Notes under the pieces: generated by a model | Seen by the model: only the letters and a program-made list of their open reading frames with translations | What the model was told of the DNA's origin: nothing | Database searches by the model: none | Assembly: GCA_037447655.1 (NCBI GenBank) | Contig: JBBHKE010001591.1 | Coordinates: 36,993 to 70,299 of the forward strand | Direction of reading: 5' to 3' | DNA: 33,307 nucleotides | DNA from: Zygnema cylindricum | Lineage: Eukaryota; Streptophyta; Zygnematophyceae; Zygnematales; Zygnemataceae | Translations under genes and position numbers: made by a program | Part shown: piece by piece, positions 10,633 through 19,561 of the stretch | Layout of the letters: each line of letters starts with the position of its first letter | Numbering within the stretch: the stretch's first letter is position 1

Positions 10633-13600
10633 TTATAACAGAAATTCATTTAATCTAGCATCTGGAATAAAATTAACCGACTTATCCTTAGCATTCATGT
10701 GAAGAGTTAATCTCTCAGGAGCCTTTCCCTTATTTGCTCGATTACTTCTTCTAACAACAATATCTTCTTCAACAACATCATCTCTCTCACCCTTCTCACT
10801 TACAGATGGCAAACTACATTCACTTCTTTGTCTGCTAAGGGATCCTTCACTAGACTTGGAACTTTGAATTCTATTCTCACTTTTCAAGCTTTCAGAATCA
10901 GATTGGGAAGATTCAGATTTCTTACCAACTTTAATAGATTTCTTCTTTTTCAATGGAATTTCTTCATCCTCCTCTTCGTCACTCTCGTCATTAATTTTGA
11001 ACTCCTCCAGATTGCTCTCTTCCTCAAAATCCAAACTTTCATCCTTATCTTTTGTGAACTCCATTGCTTTCGCCAAATCTTCGTGAAACTCCACATTTCT
11101 CGATTCGACAATCGTTCGAGTAGCGGGATTGAAAATCCTGTATTGACTTGAATTTTGACTATACCCAACAAAGATACCCGTCCATGATCTGGGACTGAAT
11201 TTTCCGGCTCGATATCTTTTCTCGATGTAGATAGTGGCTCGGCATCCCCAAATCCTCAAATGTCGAACAGATGGAATCTTGCCACTCCACAATTCTTCAG
11301 GCGTCTTATCTCCAAAAACTGAAGTTAGTCTTCTGTTACAAATGTAATTTGCTGTAAGAACAGCTTCTCCCCAAAACCTCACACTATGTTTAGTGTTATG
11401 CAACATAGCTCTAACCATCTCTTGAAGTGTCCTATTTTTCCTCTCAGCAACCCCATTAGACTCAGGTGAATAGGCAGCCGTAAATTGCTGCCTAATCCCT
11501 CTTTTCTGACAAAAGCTTTTAAAAGCGACAAATTCTCCTCCATTATCTGATCTAACTGCTTTTAACTTTCTATCTGTTTTTCTCTCAGCCATTACAACAA
11601 ATTCTCGAAACTTAAATAACGCAAATTCTCGAAACTTAAATAACGCTTCTGACTTATGTTTCAACAAATATACCCAACTCTTTCGACTATAATTATCCAC
11701 AATTACGAAGATATATTTATGTCCTCCTAGACTTAATGGTTTGACGTCTCCACATAAGTCTACATGAACAAGCTCAAGGGGAGCACTAGCTCTATACTTA
11801 ACATCTTTGACAGGATGAGACTTTCTAATCTGTTTTCCTTTGCTACAACCATTACAACCTTGAACTTTCTCTCCGGAAACACACTCTAATCCTCTTACTG
11901 CTCCACTTTTCATCATATTTTTTATATTTGACTCAGAAGTATGACCAAGTCTATGATGCGATAAACTTAGATCTCCTCTTTCAAAACTTACAGCATTAAC
12001 TGAGATTACTGATTTCTGATTGTCCTGTGGTCTAATCCATTTTAACTTACTTTGCATACAATCGGTTACATAACCTTCTCCAAATTGATTTCCTTCTCTA
12101 TCTTGGAAAACTATTCTTCCATTTTCAAACGAGATTACTCTACCACCATTCTTTTGTATCTGAGGAACACTAACAAGGTTTACAACTCCATCAGGAAAAT
12201 ACAAAGTATTGTTCAGATTTACTTTCTTTACAACAACTTTACCATTCATATTCTTAACAGGTAAATCTAATCTGACAGTTCCCACCGTATCTATTGGAAC
12301 AACATGTCCACTAGCAACCGTAATAGTCTTAGGGACTGTAAGCTTTCTCAAATCTGTAAACAAACTTAAATCACTGCACACATGATGAGTTGCACCTGAA
12401 TCAACTATCCAATCTTTATAACTTTGACTCCCACATGCGGAATTCGCAGAATTGATAGCAACATTTCCATTTTCTTTCATTATCATAGAAAAGTTTAAAG
12501 ACTTATCGCCTTGATCGTCATGAAAATCTGAATAGTGGGTTTGATGTCCTCCTCCACGAGATTGTCCGAATCTTCCACGACCTCGTCCTCGATGTCCACC
12601 TCGATCTCTTCCTCTTTTCGAATAGTAAGATGATCCTCCTCCATTTTGTTGAAAACACTGAGCACTAACATGTCCCCATTTCCGACAAATATTGCATTGC
12701 TTTTCCCTATCCGGACAGTTAGTAGCCACATGTCCTTCCTTATTACACTTATAACAAATAACATGACTTACATCACCTTGATCGCTATAACCTCTTCCAA
12801 ATCCTGAATACTGAATATTATTTCTACCCCCTCTTGATCTAAACCTTCCTCTACCTCCACGACCACGTACGGAGTATACCTCAGACGTGTCAGTGAGGTT
12901 TACATTACTATTTCCAAATCCTCTACTATCTTTCTCTTTACTCTTCTCTGCACCTTTTAGAAGGTTAATAGCAAAATCAAAAGTTGGTTTCTCTGTAGAT
13001 CTTATAACTTCAACTGTAACATCAAACTTAGATGGTAATCCATTTAGAAACACAAATACTTTTTCATCCTCAGGAGGAAACTTTCCTGCGCTATTCAACT
13101 GCTCTATCAAAACATTAAATCTTTTTAGAGCATCATCAATCGACTCATTACTCTTCATCCTAAACTGAATAAAGTCATGAAATACATAATTAGATTTAGT
13201 GGCGAATCCTTTCTCATACAAATTTTGTAGATGGGTCCAACAAGCATGAGCGGTATCATGAGTTAACATATGCTCATGAACCGAACTACTACTACTCTGA
13301 AGTAATGCAGTCATAGCTGCCATATCTTTAGTATCCCACTTTTTCCTTCCTTTTTCATCTAATGGTCTTTTCTCTTCTCCTCTAAGTATTTTCCACAATT
13401 TCTTTCGAGTAAAGGTTCCTTGAATATATCTCTTCCATACAGGATAATTATTTCCATTAAGCATGATAGTCTTAGACGACACCTTATAATCTGACTCTTC
13501 ATCTGAACTTGACTCATCATCATCATCATAAAAAGGTACTTGCAATTTGCCCTTTTTGACTTTTTTCTTAGAACTCTCATCATCTGAATTGCCACCAAAG

Positions 13601-13785
13601 GTTGGAGTTTTACCAAATGATTGTCCTTCTCTTTTTGCCTTTAGAAATTCGTAAAGTTCCTCCATAGTCGCTGGATCAAATTGAATTGTGAGACTCTCCT
13701 TCGCCATTGATAGCTTCTCCGATTCTCCAATTCCAAAACTGACTTCGGTGTCTTCTTTCTTTGCCGAGTATTCCTCCACCATCAC
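10633..13785 (-). CDS. Copia gag-protease-integrase polyprotein (1050 residues, ends at premature stop)
   Basis: From the N-terminus: copia Gag (UBN2-like, with NYPVWKRYIQ), an RGG-rich basic region, two CCHC zinc knuckles (CYKCNKEGHVATNC and CNICRKWGHVSAQC), aspartic protease WIVDSGATHHVC, the GAG-pre-integrase HHRLGHTS..C.GC..GK zinc region, and an integrase core with D (HVDLCG), D (RSDNGGEF) and E (NGVAERKNRT). The last part is an acidic Ser/Glu/Lys linker. The start ATG lies 43 bp from the PBS. The frame closes at TAA 10633-10635, while similarity to the pre-RT region (EPLNGDPKSYSEAV) continues in the same frame beyond it, so the stop is a lesion. An 8-residue duplication (ALFKFREF twice) lies inside the integrase core. 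Confidence 0.93.
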   Translation of the reverse strand: MMVEEYSAKKEDTEVSFGIGESEKLSMAKESLTIQFDPATMEELYEFLKAKREGQSFGKTPTFGGNSDDESSKKKVKKGKLQVPFYDDDDESSSDEESDYKVSSKTIMLNGNNYPVWKRYIQGTFTRKKLWKILRGEEKRPLDEKGRKKWDTKDMAAMTALLQSSSSSVHEHMLTHDTAHACWTHLQNLYEKGFATKSNYVFHDFIQFRMKSNESIDDALKRFNVLIEQLNSAGKFPPEDEKVFVFLNGLPSKFDVTVEVIRSTEKPTFDFAINLLKGAEKSKEKDSRGFGNSNVNLTDTSEVYSVRGRGGRGRFRSRGGRNNIQYSGFGRGYSDQGDVSHVICYKCNKEGHVATNCPDREKQCNICRKWGHVSAQCFQQNGGGSSYYSKRGRDRGGHRGRGRGRFGQSRGGGHQTHYSDFHDDQGDKSLNFSMIMKENGNVAINSANSACGSQSYKDWIVDSGATHHVCSDLSLFTDLRKLTVPKTITVASGHVVPIDTVGTVRLDLPVKNMNGKVVVKKVNLNNTLYFPDGVVNLVSVPQIQKNGGRVISFENGRIVFQDREGNQFGEGYVTDCMQSKLKWIRPQDNQKSVISVNAVSFERGDLSLSHHRLGHTSESNIKNMMKSGAVRGLECVSGEKVQGCNGCSKGKQIRKSHPVKDVKYRASAPLELVHVDLCGDVKPLSLGGHKYIFVIVDNYSRKSWVYLLKHKSEALFKFREFALFKFREFVVMAERKTDRKLKAVRSDNGGEFVAFKSFCQKRGIRQQFTAAYSPESNGVAERKNRTLQEMVRAMLHNTKHSVRFWGEAVLTANYICNRRLTSVFGDKTPEELWSGKIPSVRHLRIWGCRATIYIEKRYRAGKFSPRSWTGIFVGYSQNSSQYRIFNPATRTIVESRNVEFHEDLAKAMEFTKDKDESLDFEEESNLEEFKINDESDEEEDEEIPLKKKKSIKVGKKSESSQSDSESLKSENRIQSSKSSEGSLSRQRSECSLPSVSEKGERDDVVEEDIVVRRSNRANKGKAPERLTLHMNAKDKSVNFIPDARLNEFLL

Positions 13786-13828
13786 TTATAAACTCTTAAT
13801 CAATTCTTAACTCCAATCTAAATAAACA

Positions 13829-13842
13829 CTGCTCCGATACCA
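13829..13842 (-). other. Primer binding site of the main copy (initiator tRNA-Met type)
   Basis: The minus strand reads TGGTATCGGAGCAG two bases inside the LTR, close to the usual copia PBS TGGTATCAGAGC complementary to the 3' region of initiator tRNA-Met. An identical site lies at 8351-8364 beside the full LTR. Confidence 0.8.
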
Positions 13843-13844
13843 AT

Positions 13845-14377
13845 TGATAGGAATAAGAGTCAATCGGAATGCGCTCACAAATACTTAAATGTCTTAATGC
13901 GGAACCGATATTAAAATGAAATCAAACATTACAACACATCAAAAGCGCATAATCCAAGATAGAGAGAAATTAAATACTCAATAACATAAACTCATATTAA
14001 CTCAATAATTAAACATTACACTTCTCTTAATTCATTCCTCCTTAATTGACTCTTGATTGATTCCTAATTGTTATACAATCTAACTCACACAATGGCTTTA
14101 TAACTTAGCCGTAGAAACAATCTAGAACACTAACTCTAGAAGTGTCTAAATGTACTTAGACGTAAATGTGGTACAAAACAAAATGAAACTACTAGAAACG
14201 AAACTGACAAAGTCCTGTACGAATAATTTAACTTACGCGCAACGAAACTACTAGACGTACGTCGCGTGAAACGAAACTTCTCGACGTAGGTACTAGAAAT
14301 TAAACGAAACGAAATCAAATCTAATCGTGTACGTGTGAAAAATACACGCACGAAATAATACATCAAACGAAACAAAA
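13845..14377 (-). repeat. Truncated 5' LTR of the copia element
   Basis: It matches 8367-8899 at an offset of 5478. The outer 138 bp of U3, including the TG end, are missing, and the sequence switches abruptly to a (GGGAGA)n array at 14378. Loss of the outer end removes the usual place to look for a target-site duplication. Confidence 0.88.
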
Positions 14378-14423
14378 GGGAGGGAGAGGGAGGGAGAGGG
14401 AGGGAGAGGGAGGGAGAGGGAGG

Positions 14424-14466
<43 letters not shown>

Positions 14467-14469
14467 AGG
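14378..14469 (+). repeat. (GGGAGA)n/(GA)n microsatellite at the copia boundary
   Basis: Repeats of GGGAGGGAGA turn into a GA run and then GGGGGGGAGGG. It abuts the truncated LTR exactly, so it marks either the deletion breakpoint or a mis-join between similar GA arrays. Confidence 0.9.
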
Positions 14470-14851
14470 GCCATTATAAATTAGCTGAATTGTTACAAAG
14501 AGTGTTTCACAATGTAAATGAACAAGCTAAATTTTTAATCGTAACTACTACACTGGGTTCGAGAAATGGTAATTTTTTTTTCTGGGTTTTTATGGTAAAA
14601 ATGTTAAAGGTAAGTTATTAAAAACACATATTAAGTCACTTTTTATCTTTATTTCATAGTTTTCACAAATTCAACATTTTAAACCAATGGCAATCATCTA
14701 TGGTTGATTATTTAATGTAGGTAAAAAAAAAACAATTAAATATTTATAATTAAGGTTTTCTTTGTATCTTTTATTATTGGGGAAATAAAAAGATACCGAT
14801 TACCTGATCATGGCTCTATTTTTTTTATTGTTTTCGAATTATTAGCATAAT

Positions 14852-15100
14852 TTTTAAGGTAAAAAAAAGGTGAATGAAAGGAAAGGAAAAGAAAGTAAAA
14901 GAACGGTAAGTATTAATTTTAGGGTGAAAAGAAGGTGAAAGAAGGGAGGAAAATAAAGTAAAAGATAGGTAAGTAAAATTTTTAGATAAAAAAAAAGTGA
15001 ACGAATGGAGGAAAAAAAGTAAAAGAAAAGAAAGTTTAATTTTTAAGGTAAAAATTAAAGCAAAAAACCGAAAAGAAAATAAAGTAAAAGGAAAGTAGGA
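14852..15100 (+). repeat. Minisatellite, four units of about 63 bp
   Basis: Units start near 14852, 14917, 14979 and 15041 with TTTTTAAGGTAAAA, then GGTGAA.GAA.GGAGGAAAA, then AAAGTAAAAGA..GGTAAG. The purine-rich strand is the plus strand. The minus-strand open frame here is a by-product of the repeat. 14470-14851 is AT-rich with no recognisable feature. Confidence 0.75.
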
Positions 15101-15837
15101 CAAGCAGAACTATGCAGGTTGTTTGTTTTTGTCGCCACTTTTTTTTTCGGGTGATGTTTGTTTGTGGGTTTTCTTTATTTAAGCGTCCCTTTTTGCTTGA
15201 GGTTTTTGATCGGTCACCTTGGAAAAATTATATGTTGTTGTACGGGTGAAGACGATGGTTTGGTATGGACGGATTTGAATAATCAGCACTTTAACGTACG
15301 GCAACATGAATCGGATCGCAGACGTTTTTGTTGACGTGAGATGACGTCAAAGGCGTTTCACGTCCAAACAAAAAAAAAGGACATTCGTTTCCTCATCTCA
15401 TTCATCATCCATTTCTAGTGTGAATCGTGCAATTTTGTCAAAGATTGTAATTTTGAAGTACACACTAGTACAAGTAAAGTACCGTTGAGTCTAAATTTGA
15501 CGGTCAATCGGTTCGACAACTTTGCCTTTCAAAACATTATTTCAACCGCTTAAACTTTTGCCGCGCTTGCGAACGTCGACCGTCATAATAAAATTAGCAA
15601 TTCACACGGCCGACGAACGTTTACGGTAACAAAACTGCGGGAACCACATGTAAATAAAAGTGTTGCAGACAGTCACTTTTTGTCGTTACGTGAGCTCCAC
15701 GGTGAGAGCGTGTTGGATATTAACTTACCCGCAAAATTCAAATTTAGTCTTGTAAGCGTTAGATTGAATTCAGACACAAATTGAAACGAAACCCCTTAAA
15801 ACTGAAGTACTGTAAGTCTTTTACGGAAGTATTAAAT

Positions 15838-16013
15838 CGCATGAAACGAAATAAACTTTCTACACAAACAAAAACGAACAGGCGTAAAAAATATCAATTG
15901 AAATTAAATGAAAAAAAGCGAGTCGCATGAAACGAAATAAACTTTCTACACTAAAACAAAAACGAACCGGCGTAAAAAATATCAATTGAAATTAAATGAA
16001 AAAAAGCGAGTCG
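15838..16013 (+). repeat. Tandem duplication (about 86 bp x 2) in the left middle arm
   Basis: CGCATGAAACGAAATAAACT..GGCGTAAAAAATATCAATTG..AAAGCGAGT occurs at 15838 and 15924. The right arm (17768-18067) has one copy, so the duplication is local to the left arm. Confidence 0.8.
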
Positions 16014-16629
16014 TCACGCGCGACGAAATCGAGCCACACTATCTACGAATCAACATTTTTACATTGACATGGAATTTCGTTTCGTGCGTTTTAATATTTC
16101 CGTACAAGACTTACAGTACTTCAGTTTAAAGAGGTTTCGTTTCAATTTGCGTCTAAGGCCGCTTCTCCATCAGGCGCCGACAGTAATCGTACGAAAACGT
16201 TTACTCGCACTAATACTTCGTTCATTTCTCCATCAAGTCGTGTCAGCGATGGAATCTACAGCGTGCGTGCTTTCTTTCAATTCAATGCACATAGGTTCAT
16301 GTTCTAACGGCGAGCAGTCAAAGATTCCAAAAGCACAATATGTGAACTTGTATCCGTACATCTAGCCGCAAAATTAAATTACGTGAATGTACAATTTGTA
16401 CATTTGTGTTTTGTATTTTTTGTAGTTATTTTGTCATTCGTGTTTCGTCGTGGCGCCGCAAATTCTGGATGTCAGCGGATCGTGGAGGAGGCGTGACGGC
16501 ACATTCTTCAACAAAGATTTTTTTTTGTGGTTTTGGTTGGATTTGATTCCCGCCTGTCCGAAGGCGCATGGCAAATGTCCGATGGCGCGCGGCTCATACA
16601 TGACCTTTCCACGCGTAAACGTTTTACAC

Positions 16630-16682
16630 GTCCAGTGATTTCAAGTGTCCTCTCCCTGAGGACACTAGCGAATCACTGGACG
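16630..16682. repeat. Hairpin inside the left arm of the inner fold-back
   Basis: GTCCAGTGATT...AGTGTCCTC pairs with GAGGACACT..AATCACTGGAC around a short TCCCT-type loop. A near-identical hairpin occurs in the right arm at 17201-17254, and a relative lies at 7494-7538. Confidence 0.85.
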
Positions 16683-16909
16683 AAGTGACCTTTTGCTTCG
16701 AAAACACATAATCGGACGGTCAACGTTGTCGCCCAAAAGTTTGGAGAATCTTGACCAATCTCCAATAATCATGTTTTATATAAAAAAAAGCACCGCCCTG
16801 TACGGAATTGAGCTGGATCCGTACGGAAATGCACTATTTCAAGTAAACAACACCACTTTTCGCCTGAGGAAGGTTCACCCTAAATTCAATGTAACACTTA
16901 CACGACTAA

Positions 16910-17039
16910 ATTTGAATTTGCAGGTAAAGGTGAACCTCCATCTGACGAAAAGTGGGGTTGTTTACTTGAAAAACTAAATTTGAATTTGCAGGTAAAGGTG
17001 AACCTCCATCTGACGAAAAGTGGGGTTGTTTACTTGAAA
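16910..17039 (+). repeat. Two tandem copies of a 65 bp unit at the palindrome centre
   Basis: The block AAACTAAATTTGAATTTGCAG...GGGGTTGTTTACTTGAAA occurs twice back to back. It lies at the turn between the two inverted arms and makes the centre asymmetric. Confidence 0.8.
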
Positions 17040-17200
17040 AAGTGTTTTTCCGTATAGATGCAGCTCAATGCCGTAGAGGGCCGTACTATTATTTTTTTTT
17101 TATATAAAACATGATTACTGGAGATTCGTCAAGATTCTCCAAACTTTTGGGCGACAACTTCGACCGTCCGATTATGAGTTTTCGAAGCAAAAGGTCACTT

Positions 17201-17254
17201 TGTCCAGTGATTCGTTAGTGTCCTCAAGGAGAGGACACTAGCGAATCACTGGAC
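17201..17254. repeat. Near-perfect 24 bp-stem hairpin inside the right arm
   Basis: The arm GTCCAGTGATTCGTTAGTGT plus CCTC pairs with its complement at 17231-17254 with one mismatch, leaving a loop of about 6 bp (AAGGA region). Confidence 0.9.
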
Positions 17255-18438
17255 ATGTAAAACGTTTACACGTGGAAAGGTCAAGTATGAGCCGCGCGCC
17301 ATTGGACATTTGCCATGCGCCTTTAGGCGAGAATCAAATCCAACCAAAACCATAAAAAAAAATCTTTGTTGAAGAATGTGCCGTCACGCCTCCTCCATGA
17401 TCCGCTGACATCCAAAATTTGCAGCGCCACGACGAAACACGAACGTCAAAACAACTAAAAAACATACAAAACACAAACGTACAAATTGTACATTCACGTA
17501 ATTTAATTTTGCGGCTAGATGTACGGATACAAGTTCACATATTGTGCTTTTGGAATCTTTGACTGTACGGATACAAGTTCAGATATTGTGCTTTTGGAAT
17601 CTTTGACAGCTCGCCGTCAAAACATGAACCTACGTGCATCGAATTGAAAGAAAAACACACACACTATAGATTCCATTGCTGATACGACTTGATGGAGAAG
17701 TGAACGAAGTATTAGTGCCCGTAAACGTTTCCGTATGATTACTGTCGGCGCCTGATGGAGAAGCGGCCTTAGACGCAAATTGAAACGAAACCTCTTTAAA
17801 CTAAAGTACTGTAAGTCGTGTACGGAAATATTGAAAAGCACGAAACAAAAATTCCATGTCAATGTAAGAATGTTGATTCGTAGATAGTGTGGCTCGATTT
17901 TGTCGCGCGTGACGACACGCATTTTTTCATTTAATTTCAATTTATATTTTTACGCCGGTTTGTTTTATTTTAGTGTAGAATGTTTATTTCGTTTCGTGCG
18001 ATTCAATACTTTCAAAGGGCTTACTATACTTCAGTTTAAAGGGGTTTCGTTTCAATTTGCGTCTAAATTCAATGTAACGCTTACAAGTCTAAATTTGAAT
18101 TTTGCGGGTAAGTTAATATCCAACGTGCTCTCACCGTGGAGCTCACGTAATGACAAAAAGTGACTGTCTGCAACACTTTTACTTACATGTCGTTGCCACT
18201 ACACTTTTATTTTTATGTGGTTGCCGCAGTTTTGTTACCGTAAACGTTTGTCGACCGTGTGAATTGCTAATTTTCTTATGACGGTCGCCGGTCGCAAGCG
18301 CGGCAAAAGTTTAAGCGGTTGAAACAATATTTTGAAAATTAAAACTTTCAACTGATAGACCGTTAAATTTAGACTCAACAGGTATCGACCGTTCACATCT
18401 TTAATCTTACTGCAAGAAACAGTTTACGAAATATATAT

Positions 18439-18465
18439 GAAATTCACGCCTTCGGGCTAATTTCA
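18439..18465. other. Short hairpin with cTTCGg tetraloop
   Basis: GAAATTcacGCC-TTCG-GGCtaATTTC forms a compact inverted repeat closed by a C(UUCG)G-type loop. It sits between the truncated end of the fold-back element and the GT37-like exon. Function unknown; it may be a chance structure or an element scar. Confidence 0.35.
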
Positions 18466-19112
18466 CCATCAAAGAGTTGAAACAAATAAATATTTTCTTT
18501 GTTTTTTTTGTTCCAATTCTAGCTTAGGGCATTTTACAATCCCCTTACTTTTCGTATGCTCTCTCATCTTGAATTCATATTTCGACCTCGTTCAGAAAAA
18601 ACGAACAGCTTTGACGCATCTACAACACGATAAAACAATTTTATATACGTTTAATATAAAGTACACATACAGCATACAATATAGTAAGATACAATAGAAA
18701 TGCATATAGACTTTAAAGTAAGTAGACTTCTATCTATGAGTTGTATGGAAGAAATATGATAATGTTGTAAAAAGGATACAATTTAGTTGTTGAGAAGGCA
18801 TATGACTCCGTTGTAGAAAAAAAATTAGGTGTACAAAACGAATATAGTTCAATCGAACAAAAGGAATATAAATTAACAACAAAATACAAGTTGTGTTATA
18901 AAGAGAATTACGATTTAGTTGAAGAAGAAAAATACAATTGAATCAAATTGCACATATCTAACTAACAAAGGTGTTGTAAAAAGCCTTTTATAAAGACTTG
19001 CCTGAGAATCGAAGCATAAGCGACTCCCTTTGGCCGATGGCTCCAGACTGGCGCCCACCAAGAAGCTCCAAGAAGCTTCTGGACCCGGAAAATCACAAAG
19101 AGTTCCCTAGAA

Positions 19113-19305
19113 AATACAATACAATACAATACAATACAATCCAAAAAAATACATACAGCATAATACACATATGATGCAACACAATACAATACAATACGAT
19201 ACGATATAATACAATGCGTTACAATACATTACGACACTATTCAATGCAATACAATACAACTACACCTACAATACAATACAATATAACACAACACAGTACA
19301 ACAAA
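19113..19305 (+). repeat. (ACAAT)n pentanucleotide microsatellite
   Basis: Perfect ACAAT units at the start degrade into ATACAATACG/ACAACAC variants. The array lies inside the intron between the two GT37-like exons and begins only a few bases from the minus-strand acceptor at 19107. Confidence 0.9.
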
Positions 19306-19476
19306 CTGCAATTTAAGGATTGAAACAAGAAAAATCAAGTCAATTCATTGAAGATCACAATGACAAAACTCTGTTTTACTCACTAAGAATCGGGAGAAGA
19401 AAAGTCAGTTTAATTCTATGAAAAGGACTAAATTCAGGACAGTAATTTTTGTATTACCGATGCACTAAACAGCTGC

Positions 19477-19561
19477 AAAGAGAGAGAGAAGAAGAGATTG
19501 ACAGCGAGAGAGAAACAGCAAGAGGGGGGCAGCAAGAAAGAGTGACAGAGAGAGAGAGAGA
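19477..19561 (+). repeat. GA-rich tract within the GT37 intron
   Basis: Imperfect GAGAGA runs interrupted by CAGCAAGA motifs sit just inside the donor side of the intron (CT-rich on the gene strand). No coding signal. Confidence 0.7.

Larger units (their letters stand above)
7814..14377 (-). mobile_element. Ty1/copia LTR retrotransposon, truncated and partly tandem
   Basis: Read on the minus strand the order is: 5'-truncated LTR (14377-13845), PBS, gag-protease-integrase, reverse transcriptase, RNase H, polypurine tract, full LTR (9037-8367), then again PBS and the first part of gag (to 7814). Integrase before reverse transcriptase identifies copia. Segments 7814-8899 and 13292-14377 are near identical (constant offset 5478; I noticed one base difference, AAGCGAT versus AACCGAT), so the structure is recent. 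The coding region is broken by a stop and two frameshifts, so this copy is not autonomous. This is a plant-type mobile element. Confidence 0.93.
16157..17767. mobile_element. Inner fold-back element with GGCCGCTTCTCC ends
   Basis: The 1611 bp unit is an inverted repeat over nearly all its length: TTTGGAGAATCTTG, CGCATGGCAAATGTCC, GCCGTCACGCCTCCTCC and other blocks recur as complements at symmetric distances. It holds two local hairpins and a tandem duplication at its centre. The same end sequence is seen once more at about 345-371, the right arm of another copy. Confidence 0.75.
15431..18386. mobile_element. Large nested fold-back (palindromic) element
   Basis: The left half (15431 to about 16950) is the inverted complement of the right half (about 16970-18386). 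Three shells are visible. The outer arms are 15431-15767 and 18068-18386 (containing CCGTTAAATTTAGACTCAAC). The middle arms, 15768-16156 and 17768-18067, are each palindromic with TTAGACGCAAATTGAAACG ends. The inner element is 16157-17767, with GGCCGCTTCTCCATCAGGCG ends next to TAA/TTA. The right outer arm is shorter than the left by about 45-50 bp (truncated at 18386). No transposase is seen; GG-starting ends beside TAA recall PIF/Harbinger relatives. The open frames here are shadows of the repeats. Confidence 0.8.

Noticed and set aside
10828-11151. Plus-strand frames inside the copia element (also 12052-12264 and 12887-13168)
   Set aside because: They are antisense shadows of the gag-integrase frame without recognisable motifs.
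16069-16977. Open frames in the fold-back arms
   Set aside because: Equivalent frames appear in inverted and direct copies (for example 284-544 and 17617-17940) simply because the DNA is repeated; no protein motif is present.
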